The notes: generated from the letters alone by a model not told the origin. Positions 9,032 through 19,384 are shown, counted from the stretch's first letter. The stretch is DNA of 64,000 nt from Candidatus Peregrinibacteria bacterium Greene0416_19 (GCA_007375735.1 VMEW01000009.1:1-64000), one strand, 5' to 3'. Translations and numbers: made by a program.

Positions 9032-9646
9032 ATGTCCGACGACACACTCATCCAAATCCAGGAACTGATCGACAGCGCGATGTCGTCATTGAAGACGGCC
9101 CATGCACTCCTGCGCGACGTCACGGGCATCAGCGACGCCGGCAAGGAGAAGCACATGCTCCGCGCGGGCGCCCTCACGGGCGGCGGCGCGCCGACCGGGC
9201 GCGTGGTGGAAGGCATCTTCGACGGACAGAATATGGTCGATGCCGCCGGCCAGACCTACCCGGTGCCAGCGAACTACGCGAGCAAGAGCAAGCTGGTAGA
9301 GGGCGACGGCATGAAGCTCACCATCACGGACGAAGGGAAATTCATCTACAAGCAGATCGCTCCCACTCCCCGCCGCACGGCACTCGGGCTGCTCATTCAG
9401 GAGGATGGGCAGTACAAGGTGCTGGCGGAAGGGAAGGCATACCGTGTACTCCTAGCCTCCGTCACATTCTACCGCGCGGAAGTGGGCGACCAGGTGACCA
9501 TTCTCCTGCCGGAGAATGGCGACGCAAAATGGGGTGCCGTGGAGGCCGTCATCCCACGGCACATCGCCGAAGCCGCGGCGAAAGCGACAGTCAGCGGGAC
9601 GACGCTGCACGGGCAGGACGGCGAGCTGAGCCCGGATATCGGATGA
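9032..9646 (+). CDS. hypothetical protein
   Basis: MSDDTLIQIQELIDSAMSSLKTAHALLRD...; follows the pfkB-like gene. Confidence 0.6.
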   Translation: MSDDTLIQIQELIDSAMSSLKTAHALLRDVTGISDAGKEKHMLRAGALTGGGAPTGRVVEGIFDGQNMVDAAGQTYPVPANYASKSKLVEGDGMKLTITDEGKFIYKQIAPTPRRTALGLLIQEDGQYKVLAEGKAYRVLLASVTFYRAEVGDQVTILLPENGDAKWGAVEAVIPRHIAEAAAKATVSGTTLHGQDGELSPDIG

Positions 9647-9668
9647 CAGGTGATCGTATATTTCGCCT

Positions 9669-9697
9669 GTAGAGACGCGCGAATCGCGCGTCTCTAC
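9669..9697. repeat. Near-perfect palindrome (REP-like or terminator hairpin)
   Basis: gtagagacgcgcga-a-tcgcgcgtctctac. Confidence 0.85.
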
Positions 9698-9726
9698 CGT
9701 GGTTATTTCATGGTATCCTCCCCTCG

Positions 9727-11034
9727 ATGAAATTCCCTCTGAGGATCGCCCTCCCCGTCGCCGGCGCCCTCCTCGTCGCCGGGACCACGCTGGCGTTCTT
9801 CCGCTGGCAGCTGAAGACGGGGGTCACGGAGCTTCGTCAGTCGTGGATACGCCCGGAGGAGACACCGCGACAGACGAAGCTGATGCCCGACGACCCCGCC
9901 GAAGCGGGCGATCGCTCCCTCCTGTTCCTGCGCCGGGGGGATCTGGCTGCATGGGGGGGTGATTGGACGCAGGCGGAAACTGAGTACCAGCAGGCCGTTG
10001 ATGCCGGAGGCGGGATCGTGGCGCTTCGCAAGCTCGCACAGGCGCAGATGCAGCGGCGGAAGTTCGATGCGGTGACCCGCACCATCCACCGCCTGGAACG
10101 GGAGGGGGATCGCAGCGAGGATGTGCTGCTCCTGCGTTCCCTCGTGCACCTCAGAACCGGGCAGGCCGATGAGGCACAGACGCTGCTGGACGCGGCACCC
10201 GCATCGCCGCAGAAGCACTACGCTCTAGCCTTGCTGGCCATCAGCCGCACCGACCACGAGCGGGCGCAGAGCGAGCTCAAGCAGGTGGTCACGGGATGGG
10301 AGCCGGAACTCCGGGACAGCGCCGACGTCCTGCTCCGCGCGTACGATGAATTTGCCCTGTTCCCGGACGGCAGCGAGGCCCATTTGGATACCCTGCTGGC
10401 ACGGGGACTCGCGGGAGTACAGGAGTGTGAGATCGCGCTCCCTCTCCTCTCGCACGCGCTCGGTGGGCGCGACGACTACCGCGATGCGTGGATCGTGCAG
10501 GGATACTGCGAACTGATGACTGAGCGCCACAAGCAGGCGCTTGCTTCACTGGAGCGGGCCTACGCCATCGATCCGGAGAAGCCGGAGACCCAGTACTTCC
10601 TGGGCCGCGCGCACGCGATGAACGGGGACCACCGCAACGCCGTCACGTTCCTGCAGTACGCGCTGCGCAACGGCCTGCAGCCGGAGGATGAAGTGCGCCG
10701 CATCCTGGCAATGGAAGCCGAACGCGCCGGCGACCCGGACACGGCGCTGGCCCAGTACAAGGCCCTGGCCACACTTCCGGACGCCGACGTCGACGCCTTC
10801 ACCGCCTTCGTCACGTACGCGCTCTCCGTCGGACAGACCAAGGATGCGTACGATGCCGCAGCGACAGCGGTGAAAAAGTGGCCCGACGACGCGCGGACCC
10901 AGGAACTGCTCGGCTGGAGCGCCGGGGAAGCGGGCGATCGCGATGCAGCGATCGCCGCGCTGGAGAAAGCGCTGCAGCTGGATCCGACGAGGGAGAGTGC
11001 GCGGGAGAGGTTGAAGAAGTTGACCTCACCCTAA
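9727..11034 (+). CDS. membrane-anchored TPR-repeat protein
   Basis: N-terminal TM; repeated TPR-like segments (ALASLERAYAIDPEKPETQYFLGRAHAMNGDHRNAVTFLQYAL; AIAALEKALQLDPTRESA). Confidence 0.85.
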   Translation: MKFPLRIALPVAGALLVAGTTLAFFRWQLKTGVTELRQSWIRPEETPRQTKLMPDDPAEAGDRSLLFLRRGDLAAWGGDWTQAETEYQQAVDAGGGIVALRKLAQAQMQRRKFDAVTRTIHRLEREGDRSEDVLLLRSLVHLRTGQADEAQTLLDAAPASPQKHYALALLAISRTDHERAQSELKQVVTGWEPELRDSADVLLRAYDEFALFPDGSEAHLDTLLARGLAGVQECEIALPLLSHALGGRDDYRDAWIVQGYCELMTERHKQALASLERAYAIDPEKPETQYFLGRAHAMNGDHRNAVTFLQYALRNGLQPEDEVRRILAMEAERAGDPDTALAQYKALATLPDADVDAFTAFVTYALSVGQTKDAYDAAATAVKKWPDDARTQELLGWSAGEAGDRDAAIAALEKALQLDPTRESARERLKKLTSP

Positions 11035-11222
11035 CCCTCTCCTCGCCTCGCAACAGACATGATGAGCGTGTTCTCTCTTCCCTGAGCCTCCGACAGAGGA
11101 GAGGGGATGTTTGTTTCATGAGACCATACAAGACACACACATACCCTCTCCCATCCTCAGAGCGAGTTATAGCAGCAACAATCCTGCCAGCTCTCAAGTG
11201 AGGTAGAGGGTGAGGGTGAGGT
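11023..11222. repeat. Palindromic element, acctcaccctaaccctctcc...agagggtgagggtgaggt
   Basis: Inverted ends; the left end supplies the TPR gene's last codons and stop (LTSP*). Confidence 0.75.
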
Positions 11223-11227
11223 GTAAA

Positions 11228-11255
11228 CAAAAAGACCGATTACTCGGCCTTTTTG
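11228..11255 (+). terminator. Rho-independent terminator-like hairpin
   Basis: caaaaagaccga-ttac-tcggcctttttg. Confidence 0.7.
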
Positions 11256-11527
11256 TGTGTGTATTCTCCTTCCGGGGCTATCAATAGAGTTTCAGTGAGG
11301 GACGTCTACTGAGCCTCATGCGTGGAAAGGAGCACGTGAGGAGAGGAGTCCTCGGTTCTCTGCCTTGCTGTGGTTCCTTGTTTATCCTCGCAACCTGACG
11401 AGTTCCCCGTACCGGTCCGCCGCATCCCGGCTAAAAGCGCAGGGGGGACACTGGGGAGTGGGGTGCGCACGCCGGAAGAGCTGCCTCTCATCTCCGGCGC
11501 GACATTGCAGAGCAGAGAGGAGAACGG

Positions 11528-11561
11528 CATGGGAGGAAAACCTAGCGGTTTTCCTCCCATG
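11528..11561. repeat. Perfect 15-bp inverted repeat, 4-nt loop
   Basis: catgggaggaaaacc-tagc-ggttttcctcccatg. Confidence 0.85.
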
Positions 11562-11963
11562 GACCCACCTTTCCCTGAGTGGTGTCCTCGAGTGTCGGGA
11601 CCCACGAGACCCGTCACTCAAGGACGCCTTGTTTGATTGGATGAGACCATTCTTCTCTCTGCGAGTATGGAGGAGAAGTGACGTCAGAATTCCGATGTCC
11701 TTCTCCGATCCACCGTTGCTGTGAATGATCCGCGTCCGTTCTTTTTCGAGAGAGACAGCCCGGGCTGGGCCGTGTTTGTGTGCGATTTGCTCCCTCGGCT
11801 GTCAGGGAAAACCCTTTCGAACCGAAGGAGCAAATCCGGATATCGTACGACTGTATTTTTAATGATGCAACCAAGAGCTCTAGCACGATGTAAGAAATGT
11901 TTTATGAATACAAAAGATGTTCATTAGTAGGCTCAGGGATGCGGGGTTACAATCGAACGAACC

Positions 11964-13352
11964 ATGAGCGATTCCTCTCTCTTCCGACACCGTCAGCTCC
12001 TCTTTGGGGCTGTGGGGGTATTCCTCGCGGCCTTCACCGTCGCTGTCTCGGTATGGGCCGTACTGAGGAACCAGCCGCCATCCCTCATTCGTCTGGTTCC
12101 AGCCGACAGGACACTCGCGCTCCTCATGCGCGTATGGCCGGACGATGTCCGGGCGTTCGCGACCATTGCCCCGATCTTGCGCACCGTGCCGGAAGCGGAG
12201 GGACTGCGGAGCATCGCGCTGCTGGAGCTGCCGGATGGCAGCATCGGCTGGGTGGCACTGGATGAGACGGAGGGAAGCGGATGGTTCACACGATCCCGAG
12301 CAGTCGCGACATCCGGCCCCGCGGTGGACCGTCTGCTCGGTTCGCAGAGTCCGCCATTCACAGCTACACCGTTCTACACGGCCCTGAGCGCATACGGCGG
12401 CAACAGATCCTCCGCTTTTCTCTCCACCCGCCTCCTGCTTCCGCTTTCCTCCTCGGGTATCGACCGTGCCATTGCACCGCTGCTGGGCAACGGAACAGAC
12501 TCCGCATCGTTCGTGCTCCTGCGCCGCGAACCGGGCGGTTGGTTTGCAGCGTTCTTCCGGCCGCATGCGGGTTCCACGCTGCGGGCCGCACCACACCCTG
12601 CCCGGTCCCCCGACGGCAGCACGCTCTCGCTCGGCATCGGCGATCCGTTGGGCGCCGCTCTCGTCCTCACAGACACACTCGATGCGGATGAGCGGACTTT
12701 GCTCGTGGCATTCGCCCGGACATGGTTCCAAGAGCGCTTGGGCAGCAGCGTCAGTCGTGCGGATCTCGCCTATCTCCTGGGCTCCCCTACCACTCTGCAT
12801 GTCACCACCCATGGCACCGGCAGCCTGTCGATCCTCATCCGCGGGCGCAGCGAGGACTCCGCACGTCTGGAACGAACACTCCGGCGCCTCACGGACGGTG
12901 CCACGCCCGCACTCCACCATCGGATCGTGGAGCGACGCTTCGAGCAGGGGTTCCAATCGAGGATCATCACCGCTGACACACAGACCTTGGAACCCTGGCG
13001 GGAAACACGGGGAGGGTGGCATGCGTGGGGCGTACGTGACGCTGGATCCGGCGGTCTGTTCGTTGCGCTGCGGGGACGGGAGTACCTGGTCAGCGGGCAG
13101 TTCGCGGCACTTCGTGAAGCCATGCAGTCTGAAGGAGGAGCCGAGCTGACCGACATTCCGTCAGTCCCAGGAACCAGGATCGCCTGGGGCCGGACCCCCC
13201 TCCCGCTCCTGCGCTCCCTGCTCCCGGCCATGACGGGCATCCCCCTGCACAGTTCACTGCTGCCGTTGCTGGAACAGAGCGACGATACCGTGCACTGGGC
13301 CATGGGACAGGCGGGACGGGTGACAACGGTGCGGATAACAGCGGCGCCTTGA
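11964..13352 (+). CDS. hypothetical single-TM protein
   Basis: Long ORF; N-terminal TM LLFGAVGVFLAAFTVAVSVWAVL; LVPADRTLALLMRV. Confidence 0.65.
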   Translation: MSDSSLFRHRQLLFGAVGVFLAAFTVAVSVWAVLRNQPPSLIRLVPADRTLALLMRVWPDDVRAFATIAPILRTVPEAEGLRSIALLELPDGSIGWVALDETEGSGWFTRSRAVATSGPAVDRLLGSQSPPFTATPFYTALSAYGGNRSSAFLSTRLLLPLSSSGIDRAIAPLLGNGTDSASFVLLRREPGGWFAAFFRPHAGSTLRAAPHPARSPDGSTLSLGIGDPLGAALVLTDTLDADERTLLVAFARTWFQERLGSSVSRADLAYLLGSPTTLHVTTHGTGSLSILIRGRSEDSARLERTLRRLTDGATPALHHRIVERRFEQGFQSRIITADTQTLEPWRETRGGWHAWGVRDAGSGGLFVALRGREYLVSGQFAALREAMQSEGGAELTDIPSVPGTRIAWGRTPLPLLRSLLPAMTGIPLHSSLLPLLEQSDDTVHWAMGQAGRVTTVRITAAP

Positions 13353-13396
13353 ACCGCACTGGTCAAGCCCAGGGTGACGTCCTACCATAGAGCCCC

Positions 13397-14308
13397 ATGT
13401 CCTTTCTCAAGATGAGCCGGCTGTTCCTGACCATCTCAGCCACGCTCGTGCTGGCATCGGTCGCCCTGCTCGTGCTGTGGGGCCCGCGTTTCAGCATCGA
13501 GTTCACCGGCGGCACGCTGATGGAGGTGCGCCTGCCGGAGGGGAAGTCCAAAATCGATCTGACGGCGAGCCTGCAAACCTTCGATCCGACCAGGGAGAAA
13601 CTTGGGAATGCCTCCGTGTCCGCCCTGCACGGAGGGGGGGACACGTCCTACCTGCTGCGCATGAAGCTCCTCACGAACGAGGAGCACCTTGCGCTGCTCG
13701 ATCATCTGCAGTCAGCCTTCGGACCCGTGACCGAGCTGCAGTTCACCACGATCGGCCCGAGTGTGTCCCAGAGCCTGCGGCAGAAATCGTTCATCGCCAT
13801 CGCGGTCGTGTCGGTGGCGGTGGTAGCGTACCTGGCCTTCTCGTTCCGCAAGCTCCCGCGCAAGCTCAGCCCCTGGAAGTTCGGCACGCTCGCCGTGGTG
13901 GGGTTCATCCACGACGTCCTCATCACCTGCGGCATCTTCGTCATCGTGAGTCACTACACGACCTTCGAGTTCGATACCCTCTTCGTCACCGCCCTCCTCA
14001 CCATCCTGGCGTACTCGGTGAACGACACCATCGTCATCTTCGACCGTGTGCGCGCCAACATCATCAGCGAGGACCGGCACAAGACCTTTGCCGACGTGGT
14101 GGTGAAGGGACTGAGGGAATGCGTCACCCGGACGATGCACACCACCATCTCGGGCCTCATCATGCTCTTCGCGCTCTTCTTCCTGGGTTCCGACTCCATC
14201 CGCTGGTTCATCCTCGCTCTGATCGTGGGAACCATCATCGGCACGTACTCCTCCTACTTCATCGCCGCGCCGCTGCTGGTCCTGTGGAGGGATCCAAAGG
14301 AACGGTAA
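13397..14308 (+). CDS. secF: protein translocase subunit SecF
   Basis: FSIEFTGGTLMEVR...YSVNDTIVIFDRVRAN...TRTMHTTISGLIMLFALFFLG. Confidence 0.95.
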   Translation: MSFLKMSRLFLTISATLVLASVALLVLWGPRFSIEFTGGTLMEVRLPEGKSKIDLTASLQTFDPTREKLGNASVSALHGGGDTSYLLRMKLLTNEEHLALLDHLQSAFGPVTELQFTTIGPSVSQSLRQKSFIAIAVVSVAVVAYLAFSFRKLPRKLSPWKFGTLAVVGFIHDVLITCGIFVIVSHYTTFEFDTLFVTALLTILAYSVNDTIVIFDRVRANIISEDRHKTFADVVVKGLRECVTRTMHTTISGLIMLFALFFLGSDSIRWFILALIVGTIIGTYSSYFIAAPLLVLWRDPKER

Positions 14309-14373
14309 GCTGAAAAGGTGCGGCCGAGTCGTCATTTCTTGACGCGTGCCGCACTGCGTGCAAATGTGCACCT

Positions 14374-15333
14374 ATGGCAATCACGACGACCCTGCGGACA
14401 CTCTCGAGCACGGCATTCCACGCCGAGCACGAACGCCTGGCGGACGAGCAGTATCACATCATCGCAGATGGGGCAGCGACGGTGCGGGCCGAGATTGCGA
14501 CGGTCATGGCAACCCTGTTCACCGGAAAGAGCGCCGTCACCGATGCTGCGGTGAAGGAGATAAAACACTATCCAGGAGACGAACGCGAGGCAACAGACGG
14601 CCGGGAAGCCGTACGCGTTTCCATGGAAATCGACGCGGCGGTGGAACGGCTGCAGCAGTATCAGGCCGATCTGCGAGGCGCGACAGCGGCAGTCCTCGAA
14701 CAGTACGACCCGCAGCTGCTGGAAACCGACCGCGCCCGGCTGCGCAGCGTGCAGGAGGAACTCTCCCGGCAAAAATATATAGTCCTCACCACGCTTGAGA
14801 GGAAAAGACTTCTCGGTGGGCTGGGGCAGGACGAGCGTCAGATCGCCTGGCTGCGTTTCGAGCATTTCGCTGCGCCCACCGTGCTCGTTCCGGACGAGTC
14901 TGTATCCGGAACAGAAGACACGGAACAGGGACAGATATTTCTGGAGAAAGCGGTGAATTTCATCCCATGGAAGGTACGTCTCCGGGTCACTGACTCGCAA
15001 TTTGAGGACGGTTCACGGGAGTACATCCTCGAATTTGAGCACCCGACCTGCCAGCCGAATCATATTTTCCATCAACGGCTGATCGTGCACCCCCGACGAG
15101 AGGAGGAATTCCGGTCATTCTTCGATGAGAATACACAGGGGTTCCTTGCATCAAAGTCATCCCGCCAGGACATTTGGGATCGTCTGGGAAAGTTTTCGGC
15201 AACGATGCGCGTTCCCCATCTGGGTCCTCTCCCCACAGTGCACAACGATGCCCACGCATTTGCCCTGCGTACGGAGCTCTTCGATGAGGATTACCTCCGG
15301 CACAAATACATACCGAAGGTGATCTACATGTGA
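14374..15333 (+). CDS. hypothetical protein
   Basis: 319-aa ORF, ATG start, codirectional with neighbours. Confidence 0.6.
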   Translation: MAITTTLRTLSSTAFHAEHERLADEQYHIIADGAATVRAEIATVMATLFTGKSAVTDAAVKEIKHYPGDEREATDGREAVRVSMEIDAAVERLQQYQADLRGATAAVLEQYDPQLLETDRARLRSVQEELSRQKYIVLTTLERKRLLGGLGQDERQIAWLRFEHFAAPTVLVPDESVSGTEDTEQGQIFLEKAVNFIPWKVRLRVTDSQFEDGSREYILEFEHPTCQPNHIFHQRLIVHPRREEEFRSFFDENTQGFLASKSSRQDIWDRLGKFSATMRVPHLGPLPTVHNDAHAFALRTELFDEDYLRHKYIPKVIYM

Positions 15334-15442
15334 TCGTACATGAACGGAGAATTGCCGGTGTATATCATGTAACATCGCCACTTGGCACTGCATTCGCAAT
15401 TCTGAATGCTCAATTCGCCATTCATAGGTATCCTGTCTTCCC

Positions 15443-16756
15443 ATGCCCGACTCCCCCGCCACCACCGTCAAAAAGCTCCCCCAGAGCCGCGTCCAGTGCA
15501 CGGTCATCGTGCCGCCGGAGGACGTGAAGGCGGCGGAAGAGAAGGTGCTGGCACGCGTATCGAAGCAAATGAAGATCCCCGGGTTCCGCCCCGGCATGGC
15601 ACCGCCGGAGCTGGTGCGCGGGCAGGTGGACGGCGAGGCGCTCTTCGACGATGTCATCCGTCAATTGCTCCCTCCGCTCTTCGACCGACTCTTGAAGGAA
15701 CACGGCATCCGGCCGATCGCGAGCCCCAAGGTCGACGTGCAATCCAAAGATCCCCTTACCCTGGTCCTCACGTTCGCGGAGAAGCCGCCCGTGACCATCA
15801 GGGGGCTGGATACGATCAGGATCGCGAAGCGCGAGATCAATGTGAACGAGAAGGACGTGCAACGAATGGTGGACTACCTGGTGCAGCAGCACCGCCAGAT
15901 GACGGAGGTGGAGCGGGCGGCGGTGGAGGGTGACCAGGTCACGATTGACTTCGTGGCGAAGGACCACACTGGCGCGGAAGTGCCCGGCACCCGTGCGCGC
16001 AATTACCCGGTGATCATCGGGAGCAAGAGCCTGATCCCGGGCTTTGAGGAACAGCTCAAGGACCTCAAAAAAGGTGACCAGAAGAGCTTCGGCATCACGT
16101 TCCCGGACAACTACCACGCCGAGCATCTGCGGAAGAAACCGGTGACGTTCGACGTCACTGCGACCAAGGTGGAACAGGTGCAGACCCCGGCGTTCACGGA
16201 CGAGTTCGTGAAGACGCAGGGCATCGGCGAATCCGTCATCGAGGTGACCGGGCGGATGCAGGCCTCCATGCGCGAGGAGGAGGAACGGATGGATCGCGCA
16301 CGCCGGGAGCAGGAGTTGCTCGATGGACTCGTGAAGGCGGTGCAGGCGGACCTGGCGCCGGAACTGATCGAGCAGGAAACGCGGTCACTCGTCGACAATC
16401 TGCGCGAGCGGCTGAGTCGTCAGAAGCTCACGATCGATGACTGGCTCTCGCAGGTGAAGAAAACGGCGGAGGAAGTCCAGAAAGACCTGGCAACGGAGGC
16501 CCGCCGCCGCATCACGCTGCGGTTTGGAATGGAGAAAGCTTTGGAAGAAAAGAAGATCGAGGTGACGGACGAAGAGATGAAAACGGTGGTAGATGAGGTG
16601 ATCCGCTCGATGCCCCCGGAGCAGCGGAAGGATGCCGACAAGCACCTGGTGCCCGGAGAGGATGAATATGCAGAGTTGAAGTGGCGGAGGAGGGTGGAGA
16701 AGTTTATGGAGATGATGCTCACCTCACCCTCACCCTCTCCCCGCTCCGACGCATGA
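15443..16756 (+). CDS. tig: trigger factor
   Basis: N-terminal ribosome-binding domain, FKBP-like GDQVTIDFVAK...IPGFEEQLKDLKKGDQKSFGITFPDNYHAEHLRKK; C-terminus reads into a palindromic repeat. Confidence 0.92.
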   Translation: MPDSPATTVKKLPQSRVQCTVIVPPEDVKAAEEKVLARVSKQMKIPGFRPGMAPPELVRGQVDGEALFDDVIRQLLPPLFDRLLKEHGIRPIASPKVDVQSKDPLTLVLTFAEKPPVTIRGLDTIRIAKREINVNEKDVQRMVDYLVQQHRQMTEVERAAVEGDQVTIDFVAKDHTGAEVPGTRARNYPVIIGSKSLIPGFEEQLKDLKKGDQKSFGITFPDNYHAEHLRKKPVTFDVTATKVEQVQTPAFTDEFVKTQGIGESVIEVTGRMQASMREEEERMDRARREQELLDGLVKAVQADLAPELIEQETRSLVDNLRERLSRQKLTIDDWLSQVKKTAEEVQKDLATEARRRITLRFGMEKALEEKKIEVTDEEMKTVVDEVIRSMPPEQRKDADKHLVPGEDEYAELKWRRRVEKFMEMMLTSPSPSPRSDA

Positions 16757-16814
16757 AGAACAGAACCGAAGCCAGGTGCACGTGTGATGAGGTGGGAGAG
16801 GGCTAGGGTGAGGT
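16721..16814. repeat. Palindromic element between convergent tig and relA-like genes
   Basis: acctcaccctcaccctctcc...gggagagggctagggtgaggt. Confidence 0.75.
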
Positions 16815-18728
16815 CCACTTCACCCTCACCCTCCGCTCTGGGTTCCCCTTCTTCACCATCCGGCAGCCTTTCACGTGGATGACCACTTCACCGGAGCGGG
16901 TGATGCAGCCAAGGATGGGCTCGCCCTGCTTCTCCTGGGCTTTGCAGCACTTGGCGAAGCGGATAGGCATCGGGAAACCGCCCTCGAGCTCGACGAGTGC
17001 GCCCTTGCGCTGCCCGCCCGATCCGGACGATCCGATCGTCCGGGCGGGGAGCCGGCTGTTCGACGGGATCTTGCGTCTGCGGAGCCGGACGACCTCCTGC
17101 ACATCGATGTGCTGCAGGACGGCGGATGCGCGCTCGGACCCCTGCCCGACCTTCATGAGAACATCCTCTCTGTCTTCGAGGGTGAGCACCCGACCATCGA
17201 CCTGGCGGAGGACCGACAGGTCCGGATCGAGCGGAGGCAATCCCCTCTTTTCCAGTTCCTGACTCAGGAGCATGCGGCCGCGATTCACGTACAGATCGCG
17301 GTTGAGCGAGTGAAAGTACCGTTTGAGCCGCGCCCGGGATGATGCCATCGTCAGATGCTGGATCCACTCCTCGGAGGGCCGAGGCGTGGACTGGGTCATC
17401 ACTTCCACCATGTCGCCGTTCTCCAGTTTCTCATTGAGCGGGACGATCCGGCCGTTCACGCGCGCCGCGCGGAATCGCAGTCCGAGATCTGTGTGAATTT
17501 GGAAAGCAAAATCCAGCGGGGTGGCGCCTTCCGGCAGCTCGACGATGTCCCCCTTGGGTGTGAGGACGAAGATGTGATCGGCCAGGCTGCCCCGGGCCCC
17601 GGGCAGCTCCACCGACTGCTGGGTCGTGAGGACCTGATGCAACTGGATGCGCTGCAGACCCTGCTCGGCGGTGCCGCCCTCCTTGTAATTCCAATGCGCT
17701 GCAATACCGTACTCGGCATCGCGATGCATGTCCGGGGTACGGATCTGGACTTCCAGGAACAGTCCCTCGGGCGTGGCGGGGAGGCGGGTCATGGTCGTGT
17801 GGAGACTCTGGTATCCGTTCGGCTTGGGGAATGCGATGTAATCTTTGAATCGGTTGGCAACAGGCCGGCCCAGCTGATGGAGGAACCCGAGCGCGCGGTA
17901 GCATTCCTCGACCGAAGGAACGATGACGCGCAGCGCGAACAGATCGTGCAATTGGTCGATTTGCGACAGGCTCTTCTGCTTCATTTTCACGAAGATGCTG
18001 TACGCGTGTTTCTCCCGACCATCGACCTGCGTGTCGATCCCGAGCGCCCGCAACTCCTGCTGCAGATGTGCTGCCGCTTGGGGCAGGAAGTCATGGTACC
18101 GCTCGTGCACCAGGCGCAACTGATCGGTGATGTGGGCGGCATCGTTGGGATAGATGAGCGGAAACGCCAGCCCCTCCAGACGCTGCTTAAGCGTATGAAT
18201 GCCCAGCCGGGCGGCGACGGGCGCGAACAGACTCAGCACATCCTGGGCGATGCGCTTCTTTTCGGGCGGCAACCCGTTGATGCGCTCGAGCAGGTAACAC
18301 TGATCACACAGGATGATGAGGAGTACACGCACGTCATCAGACACGCGCAGGAGTATCAGCCGCAGGTCTTCGATGGACATCCGCCGGTCGCGCTTGGTCA
18401 CGTGCGAGAGGAGGTGCGCACCACTCACGAGTGATCGGACGCGCGCGCCCCACTGCTGCTCCAGCTCACCGAGCGACAGCGCCCGGAGCTCGAGGAGATG
18501 ATGGAACAAACACCCGATCACCGCGTCATCGTCTGGACGGAAGGGGAGAAGCAATTCCAGCACACCGGCAACGTGTTCCGTCAGCGTCACGCCCGACACA
18601 TGCATCCGGTTGGCGTAGTGTCGTTCCGCAAACGCGAGAGCATTCCGCACGCGGTCCGGGTTCCGGATGCCTGACGATTGCACGACCGTCGTCAGGAGCG
18701 GCTCGAGGGCGGTGGAGGATGTCGGCAT
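16803..18728 (-). CDS. RelA/SpoT-family (p)ppGpp synthetase with degenerate HD domain
   Basis: GREKHAYSIFVKMKQKSLSQIDQLHDLFALRVIV...NRFKDYIAFPKPNGYQSLHTTM; TGS domain ELPEGATPLDFAFQIHTDLG. Confidence 0.92.
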   Translation of the reverse strand: MPTSSTALEPLLTTVVQSSGIRNPDRVRNALAFAERHYANRMHVSGVTLTEHVAGVLELLLPFRPDDDAVIGCLFHHLLELRALSLGELEQQWGARVRSLVSGAHLLSHVTKRDRRMSIEDLRLILLRVSDDVRVLLIILCDQCYLLERINGLPPEKKRIAQDVLSLFAPVAARLGIHTLKQRLEGLAFPLIYPNDAAHITDQLRLVHERYHDFLPQAAAHLQQELRALGIDTQVDGREKHAYSIFVKMKQKSLSQIDQLHDLFALRVIVPSVEECYRALGFLHQLGRPVANRFKDYIAFPKPNGYQSLHTTMTRLPATPEGLFLEVQIRTPDMHRDAEYGIAAHWNYKEGGTAEQGLQRIQLHQVLTTQQSVELPGARGSLADHIFVLTPKGDIVELPEGATPLDFAFQIHTDLGLRFRAARVNGRIVPLNEKLENGDMVEVMTQSTPRPSEEWIQHLTMASSRARLKRYFHSLNRDLYVNRGRMLLSQELEKRGLPPLDPDLSVLRQVDGRVLTLEDREDVLMKVGQGSERASAVLQHIDVQEVVRLRRRKIPSNSRLPARTIGSSGSGGQRKGALVELEGGFPMPIRFAKCCKAQEKQGEPILGCITRSGEVVIHVKGCRMVKKGNPERRVRVKWTSP

Positions 18729-18839
18729 GAGAATGGGAAGTGTAGCAGCCGGTTCGGCCCATTCCATCAAAAAGGATATGAAAGGATCCCATCTGCCCTT
18801 GAAGGCCGTTCCTTTGTGGTAAAGACGGGCAGGTCGATT

Positions 18840-19283
18840 TCAATGCTCCAGCAGGAGCGTCACCGGACCGTCATTCACCAACTCCACGCGCATGTGCGCG
18901 CCGAATCGACCGGTTTCCACCCTTGCGACGCCGAGGCCTCGGAGACTCTGCATGAACCGCTCGTAGAGCGGCTCCGCGACGGACGGCTTGGCGGCCGCCG
19001 TGTAGTCTGGCCGGTTCCCCTTGCCCACATCGCCCGCGAGCGTGAACTGGGAGACGCCGAGGATGTCCCCGCCGACACCCAGAATCGAGCGGTCATTGAC
19101 CTTCCCATCGGGACTATCGAAGAGCCGCAATTTCGTTACTTTCTCGGCCAGCCACTGGGCTTGCGCCTCCGTATCGCCCTCCATGACACCAAGAAACAGC
19201 AGATAGCCCTGTCCGACCGATCCGATCGTCTGACCGTCGATACTGACCGATGCGGAGGAAACACGCTGGAGAAGAACCTTCAT
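18840..19283 (-). CDS. dtd: D-aminoacyl-tRNA deacylase
   Basis: MKVLLQRVSSASVSIDGQTIGSVGQGYLLFLGV...SQFTLAGDVGKGNRPDY. Confidence 0.95.
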   Translation of the reverse strand: MKVLLQRVSSASVSIDGQTIGSVGQGYLLFLGVMEGDTEAQAQWLAEKVTKLRLFDSPDGKVNDRSILGVGGDILGVSQFTLAGDVGKGNRPDYTAAAKPSVAEPLYERFMQSLRGLGVARVETGRFGAHMRVELVNDGPVTLLLEH

Positions 19284-19350
19284 GTCCGTATTCAAGCAAT
19301 ATCGCGGATCGCACGTAATAGCCAAAAGAGCAACTTCCATTCAAATAACA

Positions 19351-19378
19351 TTGACATCGCGGAAAGAAAACCTAGAAT
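19351..19378 (+). promoter_or_regulatory. sigma70-type promoter for the rplJ leader
   Basis: ttgaca-16 nt-tagaat. Confidence 0.65.
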
Positions 19379-19384
19379 GCGTGT

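Noticed and set aside
11365-11724. ORFs across the hairpin-rich spacer
   Set aside because: They read through inverted repeats (MGGKPSGFPPM), lack recognisable domains and compete on both strands
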